Shown here: positions 23,923-35,875 of the stretch, piece by piece | Numbering within the stretch: position 1 is the stretch's first letter | Layout of the letters: the number at the start of each line of letters is the position of its first letter | From: Dactylellina haptotyla | Taxonomy: Eukaryota; Ascomycota; Orbiliomycetes; Orbiliales; Orbiliaceae | Length of the DNA stretch: 64,000 bases | Assembly (NCBI GenBank): GCA_031310005.1 | Contig: CM062381.1 | Span: forward strand, 3,348,001 to 3,412,000 | Reading direction: 5' to 3' | Translations under genes and position numbers: made by a program | Notes under the pieces: model-generated | What the model saw: the letters and a program-made list of their open reading frames with translations, nothing else | Database searches by the model: none | Told to the model about the DNA's origin: nothing

Positions 23923-26900
23923 CTGTCCTCAGCCAAAAGAAAGTAACAGGAGGACCCGCTAAGAAATGTTTCCAAATTTTTGCTCCTGTGAGCACGGGAA
24001 GCTAACTACAAGCTCAGTAGCTTCGTCGGAAAGAGCTACCTTTTACTGCTAAAACAGGAACATGCTTGTCTTGAAACCCATCTACTGAAGATACTTCAAA
24101 TGCTTCATCATGAAAAAAATGCGCTCTTTAAAAAAATTTACTAGCAAGGACCTCGCCGGTATATTGCAGAGAAAATGTTGAGGAGTTACAAGTTGATTGT
24201 TTTTCTTTTCCTCTCGCGTGGGTACATCGAAATGGTACTGAGACCCCCAGGCGGCAGTGGAAACACTCTATTTGCCCTATCTTTAAGCTTGCATAAAAAT
24301 ATCACAGCAGACTACCCAGTAGAATGGATAGAAAAATTTCCAGGCCAGTCGCTCTCCGCCGTTCGGCAGTACATCTATTTTCTCGCGGGATGAGAATGTG
24401 GTGGGATTGCATGTATTATTAGGCTCTTCAAAAGGTTGTTTTCTTTTCATGAACTGCAGAAACTGCTTTTTCTTCTTTCTTAAACTTCCCCACCTTCCTT
24501 CTCATAGACCATTCACAGCAAGCTGCTTGACATCAACTAGCCATTCAGAGCGAACGTGTAGGTTTTCTGCATAATAATCGATAGATCCATGCCATTGCCT
24601 CGGAGGTATAATTTGCCATTCAATATAAGACTAGACCACCACGCCCCTCCTCGGCCGTCAAAGTAGAAACATGAAAATTCATCCAAACAGATTTAAGCTC
24701 TGGATCCAGTTCTCATGGTTCGTGCATGATCAACCGCTCTTTCAATATATGAGAACCGTGATAAGCCCGAGATGGGTTTCCTGTCTGTCATGAGGGGTTA
24801 ATGCGATTTGATCGAACTCAGGAGATAGTCATACGGCAAAGCTCCCATTCGTCCTCATCTCGAACGTTTCCCCCCATTGTCGAGCCATCCCGCTCTCACT
24901 TCTAACGGCATGATTTGAGGATTGTCTCAACGGGAGCAAATGGCAAAATGGCAGGAAGGAGGCGGAGGGAAGCAGACATGAAAAGCGAGAAATTCTAACC
25001 ATAGAGATCCAAGATCACACTGTCTCGCGTAATAAAGTGTGAATGATCCTCGAGCAAACCCCACCATGGATCACCCGGTCCGAGGCTGGGTCAAGGATCC
25101 TGTGGTCTCTTGTTTCAGTGTTCGATGTATCTGTTTCTCGAAGAAGGGCTGAATCCGGCAAATAGGATAAGCTTCTTTGTCAACTCTCTGCTTGTTAAAT
25201 CCATCTATGTCGGCATGCCAGAGAAGGCTGTCACGCAAAATGTTCATGTATGGTAGCTTATTTTATTTTTTCTTGCGGTAGTCCTGGGGTGGGGAAAGTA
25301 TTTTTAATTTTGCGAAGGGTGTGGTACTTATGAGTTGGCAGAACAGAAGCCCTGCACCTCCACACAGATACCCGGCTTCATAGACGACTTCCAAAACTGC
25401 TTCTGGACAACCTTACTTCCGTGCCTCATGTCACTCACTCGTGGCGCGGGAAGATAGAGAAATGAGGGGCCGGATGACGATATCTTCAAGGGCCAATTTG
25501 GTATTAATCTCTGACAGACGGGTAACCCGTCATACGAACGGGAAAACAAGGCGAGTCTTCGAAGAGTTAGTCACGGTTGAAAGTGACGTTGACAACAACG
25601 AAAAGAACCTTCCACGCGATTTCCCGTTCGCATTTCCAGTACATTGTCCTCCTTGGTCGGATGGAATTTGCGTGAAGGGCAAACCCGGAAACAAACCGAG
25701 TCAAAGAGCAAAGAGCATCGAAAGTTTATCGCCTCTTCGGTTCCTAAATGGGTAAACAGAGACGAAGGCTGAGGTCCTCCTCGATGGACCCGAGGGGGAA
25801 GTGAAGAACTCCTCGGTGCTCTCCTCGAACCGAGAGCCCAATCGTCTCACCTGCGTGCGTATTCGGATGCACTATAATTTGCTCGTTTGTTCTGACTCTC
25901 AGATAGCAAGCACTTGCTTGAAAAGAAACCTGCGTAATCTTTGAGCAAGCAGAGAGGTTGGTTGCGCGGGAACAGGTTAGGCGATACCGGGAGGCCAGAT
26001 ACGTATCTTTCCTGCAGAGACGGGAGCTATGGGCGGAATTGCTTGCCTGGGAAGATCAAGTCTATACTCAAATCTGCTCTGGTTTCGTCCCATCATTGAA
26101 GATTTGCACGCCCACCACACCGTTGGAAAGCAGGTGAAGTAAGCAGCCTCGTGAGCCGAAGACGGTTTATGCAACTGCGGCATCCACAACAGGTTGTTTG
26201 TGCTCAAAAAATCGATATTTTGAAGGTTCCCGTCGCATTTTTGGTTCAATGCTTATTTATCGGAAGCGCATTAGCCATGGTCGATTCCTTTCGCTCTTCC
26301 AACCTGGCCAGCCCGGGCGGTGGTGAGGGATAATGCAATTGAGACACAGGCAGCCATTCCGTCGCGTTATCACGCCGAGGCTCCTGCCTCAGAACGCCAG
26401 GGCTCAGACGAGACGGAGGGATGCGTTGAGAGGAGTTCTCCAAAAACTCTGGAGTTCTGGATCTCCGAAACGGCTGCTAAGCTAAGCAGCTTGGGTTCCC
26501 ACGCGGCTCGGAAGGAGCGAATGGAATGTACTGCACTATCGTAAAGGCAAACCCGAAGAAAAACCCACAATAGGAGCGTCTTCTGATAGGCATTTCGGCC
26601 AGTCGCGTCGCAGGCAGAGACAAGAAGATCGGATGGGCAACTAAGGAAAAGCTCCCAGCGACTTCGGAAACGTGATCTCACTCGTCAGGCGCGAGTGGGA
26701 TGATTCCCGAGAGGGCTTTCATGCCCCATATAGCTTCTCCTTTTAGTTCTTCTATGAGACCTTAGCTTCTAGAGCAAAAATTTTTTCATTGGGTAGACCG
26801 GGGATCAGAGACTTACGAGCGTCCTTTGTTTACCTTTGACCGGCGGCCATGGGGTCGAGAGCCTGGGTGAACTGCATCTCTCGTTCGTTACATGCAAGGT

Positions 26901-29808
26901 GACTGTGGGCTGCATGCAAAGCATATGCACGAGGTCCATGTCGACTTTCACCAGTGAGAAGGTTTAGGTAAGAAGAAAAACAGAAGTTGAGGGAGAGTTA
27001 TTGCCGGAGGTTAAGCCTAGATAGAAAAGAGGGTTGTCTGGGCTCCACTTTTTTTTCTTGGAAGTTTATGCGGTGAGTTCCAAGCAGGGAGATTCGCAAC
27101 TTAGCGCGCCTGCTCGAACGTGAGCGGCGTGACTTGAGGAGATATTTTGCCGAGGCCGCGAGGAGGCACGAAAGGGGTCGCAGGTATCATGGCCTCAACA
27201 TAACTCGATCCAGTGCCTCCAACGACGGACCAGTCCCGTTCCAAGGCCGAGTCTCGTTCGAAGATACAAGAAACAAGGTCCGGCCGTGCGAGTAGATTGC
27301 AATGCAACGATCATCCCTTCTTTCCGGAGTCTCCAACATCAGGAATCGAGGTCGGAACAATAAACTTGGTTGGGACGCGAATCAGATTCCAAGGTTTTCC
27401 AGCATAACGCCATCCATGAGGCGGTGCGACCCTCCCTCGAACCTGGTCGCAAACTGGATCTGGCGTTTTCGCGGCTTTTTTTTAATTCGCCTTTCTCAGG
27501 AAAAACCCTTAGCTGCCCCAGATCATACGGAAATAAAATGTGATGACGCCTTTCCTATGTCACGGTTTCCTTCCGGATTCCTGCGCAGTCATAAGGTCAC
27601 GAAGATCAGTTGAATCCACAGACTTAGTAAAGCCCACTAATGAATCGTATTAGCGTGTTAGCTTTTCGGAGTCTCACGCTTAGCTTAGTGCCCATTCTAT
27701 TCGGTGCTAAATATACGACCTGTCATGGATTGATCTAGTTCTCTAACGAGCCCTCTTTTCTGATGCGTGAGGGTTTTAACTCGGTTTGTCGCCCTCGGGA
27801 AACTGGGTGTGTTTCAGGTTCAACCAAGCATGAGTGTTCGTGACCACGCATTGGGCAGCTGGTCACTCGTTCAACACACCCCCAGACGCATCGAATCCGA
27901 TGTTAGCCAGAGATTCAGCCTCAAATGATCAGATTCATTCGCATTCCTTTCGTTAATTTTACGATTTCGATAAAATGTGATTTTACTGTGGAATTTTGGG
28001 GCATATTCTCCATTCGCAAGGCTTAGAGGCATAAGCTCCGCAAGCTCCCATAAGCTAAAGGAACCCATGCTAAGAATTCTATCGTAAATTAAATGTCATA
28101 TGCTAGCTAGCTGCTAGGAGATACCAGAGAAGCTGTGAAACCCGAAGGAGGCACATGTTTGAGCAATTGAGGCATAATAATAATTGATTAAACGACTAAA
28201 CCGTCCCACTCTCCTCCCTCGGTGTACTTCATCGCCTCATGATAGCACCCCGAACACGTTTCCGCCCCGCTCCCCGTTGGCAGAGGAAGCTAATGTAAAG
28301 CACGTAATGCCGTTCCCCTCATCAAAGATAGGAAGCTGGTTAAAACTGCACGAGCAAAAGTTGGGATAAACTTCGATAAGAATCGATTATAGCCGCTTCC
28401 TGCTAGTTCGGACGGATGCGCTGTCTTTTCTGTATTCACAATAGTAGTATCAAGCTAGATCCCGTTCCCGTCGTGAGACATCCCGCTGTAGACACATGTT
28501 TTAATATAATAATACTAAGGCAGATAAAATATTTTCTTCCGCGAAATCCTTAAAAGCAAAATATGATTTAAGAAAAATCTGCTAAGCCATGCTAGTATAC
28601 AAATACTAGGCGTTAATTATTTTATTTGAGAATTCGGACGAATAAACTGTGCACATAACGAGCATCTCGGGCCATTTGGTAACGCCGGGGTGAGCATATA
28701 CGCATATATCCTGTCATATTTTTTGACGTCCCCGTTTCGAACCCAACCCGCAAGGAAAATGTAAAGAACTCCCTCCATCCAAAGTCATTTACGGCCAAGA
28801 AGGCAGGAGGTTGGGCCAACCATGACAAGAATGTGGGTCCGCAGAAATGTAAGATGTATCCCATGAACCTATCGTCGACGACTGATGCGTTGGCATTCGA
28901 TCTGGGATTGGCCAGGCTGCACCAGGGCTGGAACAAGCAGCAGATGAAGCAAGCAGACAGGCCCTGTACTGAATCGTAATTCCGTCGTCGTCGACGCTCG
29001 TCCGCGATCTCTAGGCCGAAGCATTCGAGTCTTGGGATCATAATGTTCAGGGAAAACCCGAAAATACCCACTTTATTTGGCACGTTTTCGGAGAATGATA
29101 TAGCACAATGGCACGAATAATGGACGAAGCTAGGAGCTGCTCCCCCATATCATGAGATCGGGACATGGAACGAGAAGAAGCAATTATTCGCCGGGCTGCA
29201 CAAAACGTAACAAGGACAACGCAAAACCAGTTCGATCCCTCGATCCCAAACCTGAACAGCCAGTCAATCAAGGCTGCAGTTCTTCCCTTCCCGCCGACGA
29301 TATGGAACCACACCCCTCTTTTTCCGTCCCCCGCGATCTTGACTATCGGTGAACGGAAAGGAAAAAACAAAGCTGCCTTTTTATCTGCGTTTCGTCTCTC
29401 ATACCCTCAAATCAGAAGCCGGGCCGGAAGCACAACATGAACCGACACAGGCAGATAGAAGGACGACAGCAAACTTGCATATACCTTAAATCTTATATTC
29501 TTACCTGTATAGTATCGCCAAAACCGTCTGTCTGCGTCGGTGGTAGCTTAATCTATCTTCTGCATCATGCACAGAGTCTTAGCATCTGGACCCCATTTAT
29601 TTTCATGATCTTGCACCAGTAAGGACGTCTTGACATCTCCGGTACTTGAGTCGACAATCCGCACAAGTACCTCCAGATCTTGAGTCAAGTACCCCCTTTC
29701 TAAACCTCTAATGTCCCCAAAAAAGGACCCTTATTTTCATTCAAAGGTCGACTTACCGATATACCCTATCGGCTCGCATAATCTTACATGTACATACTGT
29801 TGGCAGAT

Positions 29809-29843
29809 ACACGCACACATACATACACACAGACACACACACA
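29809..29843. repeat. imperfect (CA)n microsatellite
   Basis: Alternating AC/CA with a few T and G interruptions, then CACCACCAC. Confidence 0.85.
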
Positions 29844-30923
29844 TCACCACCACCGCAATATTTTATTGTTTCCACATCCCCGCGTATAAGCAATCGATAA
29901 CTCCCACAAGCTTCATTTGAAACCACCCTTCACCTTTTTGCCTTGCCTTGCAACCTCGTCATATCATCAGAGACAAGACCGCTCCCTTACCCTTCCTCGG
30001 TTCTATCCACCCTCGCATATCTGCCTTGCTTTGACCAAAAGGATGTATTACTTTATATAGCAGTGAAACAAGACCTCTAAGAGATAGACATATCACTACG
30101 CTTATTTCCAACCTTTCCTAAAGTATATCAAATTCGCGAATTGACCTCCGATGGAGCCTTAGCTCCGCATATCTTTTCTCTCATTTCACATTCTCGTCAT
30201 CTGGGTTTTTCATTTGGATCGGGGGTTTTTTTATCAAATTTTTTCTTCCATTTTTTTTTCTTCTCTTACGCTAGCTACTTGTCTCCAAAAGAACCAAGGA
30301 AAAAAGGAATCCTGCTCGTACGTTGAGACTATCAAATAGAATTACATATATTTTAAGATCGCCTTCCGAAACGCCATGTCCGAGCAAGAAAAAAAAAAGG
30401 ATTTTATACCACTCGGAGGAGACCTGCAAGATGCAAGTCTCTGGAAACCACATAAGCGAACGCAGAAAGGATGAATGAATTATGAAAAAAATACTATCAA
30501 CGGCGAACCTCGGATCTCGAGGTTTCCCATTGATGTACACGTATTTGATCGGAAGGAAAAAGGAAACATAAACAGACAACCAGGCTGTCAATAATGTTAC
30601 CGATATTATCGACTGGCCTGATCAAAAAGACTAAAACTCAAACTCGCTTTTGCTGCTGATGCAGGGTACTGTCGCCGCGCGCTGTCGCTTTTGCTTACTG
30701 CTTGCTTGTTATCGAAACAAGAGAAAAAGACGTCGAAAAGGATTTCAAATCCTCCCGAATCGAGCATAGCTGCTGTTTCTATATATATGTCGAAATTAAT
30801 CCGTTCATTAATAGCATGATTGTCTTCTGCTTGTCTTGCGACAAGGAAACAAGGGAAAATGAAGTGCTGCTCCGGTTGGCTGTTGCCGCCCTGTTTTTTT
30901 CTTAACTTTTTTTCTAGTCCGTT

Positions 30924-32922
30924 TCAAAATCGGATGAAATCCGCTTGTTGAGAGACTTCGTGGCTGTCATCCGACGTTTGCAAGATCACTTCGTTGTCAC
31001 TAAAGTAGTCAGAGTCCACATCGTCACTACCGAATTGTTCCTCTTCCTCTTCCTCTTCCTCGTCGTCTTCATCGCTGGAGACATCACTGTCTTCGCCGGA
31101 CGGTTTGGCCTTTGCGGCGGCGGCCGCTGCAGCTCGCCTCCTACCAGCATGTTCGATATGGGGTAGCTTGCATGCTTTATCATTACAAACACCTTTCGCG
31201 TCAAAGTCCGGACATTCAAAGATATGCTTGTCCAGGCACTCTGCGCCTTTATCGCAGTAACCCTCCTTCGCAAATGGCCGGCAGATCGGCGCGGACGGGT
31301 TGACCCTGATATGAGAATACTTGCAATTCTCGTTGGAGCAATTACCTCTGAGAAAGTGAACACAGGCTGGGACGCGATGGGGGTTAGGGATATGTGAGAG
31401 ATCGCAAGAATCTCCGTCAGGACAGCTGTTTTGCAGGAACTTGGGGCATATCGCCACCCTGTCTGGGTCATGAACGTATGGACATGTGTTTCCTCGGACG
31501 CATTTACCTAGATAGAATATTTTGTTCCCCATTATAGAGGGTGGCATAGTCAGTAAATGAGTCCACGTACCTTTGCAGCTCTCCCCCAACAACTCAGCAT
31601 CGATGGTGTGCCGGGAGCAAGGGATAGCTTCCAATGATTGCAAGAAAATCCGGATGTTCTCCGCTCTTAGGTCTCCTAAGACCCGACACGTATTTTCGCT
31701 CGCGATAACGACGAACTAACGAGAGGGAAGAAAGAGAGACAAAAAAATTTCAAGGATGAGAAAGAAAAGGTACCGGTTGTTGTGAAAAATTTGCAAGGTC
31801 TTGCAATTTTCTTCTTGGATGGTTGATCATTCCTTCATGATATGTCGAGTGAGCCAAACTTGAGTCCCTTAAAACAAAATGTGATATCGGAAAGCTGAAA
31901 CTGAGGATGATTTACTGACCGCCGCTGCCTCCGAACCACTCCCGCTCTCCAAAGATTGCCCCCTTTACTACGATAGAATGTGACACCGCCCACAACCGCC
32001 GTCTTTGGAGTTGGTTTCTTCGCATCATCTATTCCTTTTGTTAGCTTCATTGTAAATACATTCAAACAATGTAGTTTTTTTTCTTCATTCTCCAGCGAAA
32101 ATCTCAGAAAATACACACCAGAAACCTTCACTAGCTTGCTGCCATCAACTGTAATCTTATATCTCGCTCCATTGATAACAATCTCGTGCTGATATGTAGC
32201 CACCTTAGTCGGTTTAGAATTGACTCTCCCGATCGTATTTACAATTCCGTATTGCTTCGAGCCCTGCAGGAAGCTCCGCAGTTTCGACTTTTCTCTTTCT
32301 TCTTTGCGTTTCAGTTTGTCTTGACGGGTTTGCTCGATAGCTTTCGCTCTATTCTGTAAATGCTGGTCGTAAACCGATGAATTAATGAGCTGCATGTGTC
32401 GGTCACGCTTTGCGACCCAGCTCCCGTTGCTGCTAGGCCCGGCGGCGGTTGTCGTTCCGTTTGATGTAGATGCTGGATTTGCAACAGCATCGTTGACATC
32501 AGCCATCGGTTCGTCGTCGGTGCCTATGTTTGGTGTCTCTCCTCGGGAGCTGTTGCCACTTGTCGGGGCAGAGTTCAGGACGAGCGTCCTATTCCGATGA
32601 CCGTGGGTCGGCATTCTAGCGCCACCACGGCCACGGCTTCGATAATTTGGCGCACCTCTGGTGGCCGGCGTCCACGAGTTAGATCCATAGCCCCGTTGGG
32701 CTGGATGCTGCGTCGGATATGGTTGATGCCTTGCGGGATAAGAAGGCTGGTGCTGCTGCGGCCTGGAAGACGACCCAGACGCTGCCGCCGCTGTCCTATG
32801 TCGGTTTATCTGACCTATATCCGATGAGTTAGAGAGAGGCGAGACATGAAGTTCCGTACGGTCAGGGACTCACCAGCCAGCTGGCTTATCTTCGAGAGCA
32901 GTTCCTCGTTCTCGGAAGGCAT
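30924..32922 (-). CDS. five-finger CCCH zinc-finger protein, ZC3H3-like
   Basis: Five exons (32922..32874, 32814..32119, 32028..31920, 31832..31774, 31507..30924) give 498 aa with all phases agreeing. Five consecutive CCCH fingers fill residues 298-421: CKFFTTTGKCVRGNTCPYVH, CPKFLQNSCPDGDSCDLSH, CVHFLRGNCSNENCKYSH, CRPFAKEGYCDKGAECLDKH and CPDFDAKGVCNDKACKLPH. This order and spacing match ZC3H3 (Smicl) of animals and its fungal relatives, linked to mRNA 3' processing and export. Before the fingers stands the conserved block GGVTFYRSKGGNLWRAG. The N-terminus begins with a short helix (MPSENEELLSKISQLAG) and an RG-rich patch (RSRGRGGAR). The tail is a long Glu/Asp run, probably nuclear and disordered. 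The fourth intron (266 nt) is longer than its neighbours and cuts finger 1 between its first two Cys. Function is inferred from family. Confidence 0.88.
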
Positions 32923-34434
32923 GACGAAATGCCAAGGGGGGTTTCCTATTCTCAGTTTACGGTTACGATGATATGAAGCTGCCCGATGTATATACGAAGC
33001 AAGGGAAGGATAGATGTAAGTAAGCAAGCCAGTAGTCAAGCACGATGAGCGGAGAAGAGACTGTAGAGGCGGGCGATGACGATGAGGTGTAGTTAGCCAG
33101 GGAATGCTGTCTGAACAATGACAGCACCTTTGAAAGAACCTCTTAGAAACCCATCGCTGCCCCGGCTCCAGCCACCAGCGCGCTTAAGCCTCATCGCCTG
33201 CTGAGCCCCAAAACAGGAAAGCCAGCTCAGACAAACACCAACGCCCAATGACAGCATTCCAACACGGCGGACAACGCAAAACAACATCACACAGAGCTAT
33301 GGGGCACCAGAGCACCATTTCCAATTCGCTCGCCTAGTCGAGCTATCACAATCACATTTTGCTGCATAAATCTCTTATCGTCCCGTCTAAATATCCTCAC
33401 GGGACTGGCTACACGCTGCGAAGTGTATACGTGTCATAGGAAGAGCGGGGTCGACCCGCCCGTGTTCTGTTTGCAACAGTAGCAGACGGCCACGATGGTG
33501 CAAAGGACGGGGTAGGAGTCGAGGACAGCTCGAGGCGATAGTGATGTATGCTGTTCATGTAACGAGGGCGGGAAGGATAAATACAGCTCGGTATTCCCTC
33601 GTGTAATGGAAGCAAAGAATTCACATCGTTCTCTTTTTGTGTCTTGTACGATATTAGGATATGGAGAGATATCAGTCGTATATAATGTCATCAGTTGAGC
33701 TTGGTATATATTTACAAACGGAGGATTCAGAGAAGCGACATCCAAATGATATCCGGTACGACACACCGTGCCACCGAAATTTGATGGATAGGACGTGGAA
33801 GGAGACTGGACAAGGCAGAGAGAAGGAACAATAATCGACATTCGAAGTGACGATATCAAACGGAAGAATGCATACGCGAATATAATCTGCAAGGGAAGCA
33901 AAAACAAACCGAAAAGGAAGTCGTATCATACATCATGCGAATAATGGATTGCTGGCAATCGAGTCCTTCGGAATTCGATGCATGTAAAAGCGATAACTGA
34001 GACCGGGATGCATCAGGGGATATCAAGGACTCCGCGCTATGGATATGATACTAAATCGAAACCAACAAAAAGACGACACCGCGAATATTCGGATTGCTGT
34101 GGAATATTTGGGACGGAAGAATGGAGATGGAAGACCAAAGCGGAGGAAGACAAGGATATGTACGAATAATAAGACGAGGGCGAGAAGGATTGAATGCATG
34201 TTCACGAGCTCAAATGGAGCAAAACGGGAAGAATAGACAAAGAAGAAGAAGACGTGTAGTTGTTCCGTCGTAGACTTAACATTCTTCGTAGCGCGCGGCA
34301 CGACGAAGGATGCTTGTCATGATCATACGAGAATGAGATCTCAGTCTCACACTCGCTCAAGTTATTGTTCATTCATTCATTATAGTCACTGAGATCATCA
34401 TCTCAGTACTCAAGGGCTGCTGGCTCAACGAGAT
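32923..34434. other. intergenic, nothing recognised
   Basis: About 1.5 kb between the CCCH gene (start) and the F-box gene (3' end). Small frames on both strands (33434..33907, 34023..34301) have no motif. Region 33990-34260 is A/G-rich on the + strand. Confidence 0.45.
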
Positions 34435-35875
34435 CTACTCGCTCAGAAGGGCATAAATCTCATCACTCGACCCTTTCACTGCCCATTTCTCTCCTTTATA
34501 TCCACCGCACTCCCTAAAGTCCCATTCAACCTTCAGATTCCCTTGCACCAATTTAGTCGCGGTACTGCTGGTAAGCCAGATACCATGCTTGGTGTAGAAG
34601 GTTTCCAGATATCTCAGGTTCAGAATGGCCTCGACCACCTCTACTCCCGCATTGATCGCTCTTGTCTCGTCTGAGCGCCAGGTATACGCCTTGGGAACGT
34701 CAGAGACAAAGAGGAGCTTGGTGAAAGTGGTAGGTCTGTAGGCTGAGTGCTTTGTCGGGAGAACAGCGTAGTCCGCTGCGATGAGAATGTTGGAGAGGTT
34801 CACTTTGCTATATATATTTACTCATCATCAGGATTTGATTTTGAGTAGAGAATTTGGGAAGTCCTTACCGAAGTCGTTGGCAAGCAACGAGGATATGAAG
34901 CACTGCTCCGAATGGGACATCGCGGCAAGTATGATACTGCGCTAAGAAAGGCGAAGGTAAAGGATGAGCTCCCTTTGGTTGTGTGGGTGGAGGTGGAGCT
35001 TTCCCGCCTCTCCGTCTGTTGAAATCATCTCTTCGGATAGTGTGGAGCGGATCAGTTCTGTACTTCCAGTCCCTCCAGCCGGCCAGCGGCAAGTCCTCTG
35101 GAACTTCCGCCGAGATATTTGATAAATCTAGCTCGCGGACAAGATTCGCCAGTAGTGCGTTATGGGTTATCAAAGACACAAACTGTGCAAAACGATAGGT
35201 GCTGGCGAATTTCGGAGTAGCGTAAAGCGCCGGAGCAGCAGAGTCGGCTAGATACTTGTTGGATAAGAGGATAGCGTGGAGTTCCTTCTGGCCGAGATGG
35301 CAGAAGATCTGGTCCAAGATTTCGCAAGGCATGGACGTCAGACATGCGACTTGGTAGTACTTTCGTTTTCTGGAGCGGAAACTCGAAGTCGTAGAATGGA
35401 TCGATGCAGCGCTTGAACTCAATCGGTGTAGTGATTTAGTTGCCGCCATAGCTTTAGCATTCGCTTTTGGTCTAAGATTCCCGTCATTTTTGCCTTTGGA
35501 TCTCGCGAGAGATTTTAAAGGAACTTCGGGAGGAACGAGACTGGACACCGTACGACGCAGCACTGGCAGGTTCGGTCTAGCGGTCCCTTTGTTAGGATCT
35601 ACGGGCGTTAAAACTGCGGTCTGCTGCTTCTTCGCAGGCCGCCCGTCAAGGCGAGATACGGCGGGGGCATCAGCGTAGTACTGCACACCGAGGAGGCGTG
35701 GCGGCTGGTATGAATTGCTGCCGTACGAATTCTGGAAATGGTGCGAGAACTGGAGGCCGTTGGACGCAGCGCTGAGTCGCAGCGGTGCGAAACGAGATTC
35801 CCGAGGCGCCCTGAATATGGTGTTTTCCATGTTAGTTGATAGATAAATCTCCGTGAACCGGATATTGCCTGTCAT
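34435..35875 (-). CDS. F-box protein
   Basis: Two exons, 35875..34869 and 34807..34435, give 459 aa; the 61-nt intron restores ACQRLR-KVNLSNILIAADY. Residues ~180-222 are an F-box: SMPCEILDQIFCHLGQKELH then LLSNKYLADSAAPALY, which would bind Skp1 and make this a substrate receptor of an SCF ubiquitin ligase. After it come leucine-rich stretches (LVRELDLSNIS, LRKVNLSNILIAADYAV) like the degenerate LRRs of fungal F-box proteins. The N-terminal 175 residues are basic, Ser/Pro-rich and probably disordered. A second ATG at 35830 (MENTIFRAPRESRF) may be the true start, giving 444 aa; the sequence does not decide. The substrate is unknown. Confidence 0.82.

Larger units (their letters stand above)
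22565..30923. other. 8.4-kb gene-poor region
   Basis: Between the start of the second bZIP (-) and the 3' end of the CCCH gene (-), no open frame longer than about 150 codons occurs, and none shows a known motif, a codon pattern like its neighbours, or splice-supported extension. Base composition is ordinary, not AT-degraded. There is a T17 run at 23906..23922 and a CA-rich microsatellite near 29810. The first ~350 bases next to the bZIP are GA-rich on + (CT-rich in the bZIP sense), as in a promoter or 5' UTR. The size suggests a large regulatory region, long untranslated leader or noncoding transcript; none is proven. Confidence 0.5.

Noticed and set aside
28622-29083. 153-codon minus-strand frame in the gene-poor region
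   Set aside because: Composition is mixed and motif-free, no neighbouring exon fits; not supportable as a gene.
22565-30923. Transposon or virus-like element in the gene-poor region
   Set aside because: No terminal repeats, integrase/transposase or reverse-transcriptase motifs were seen, and base composition is not that of repeat-induced decay.
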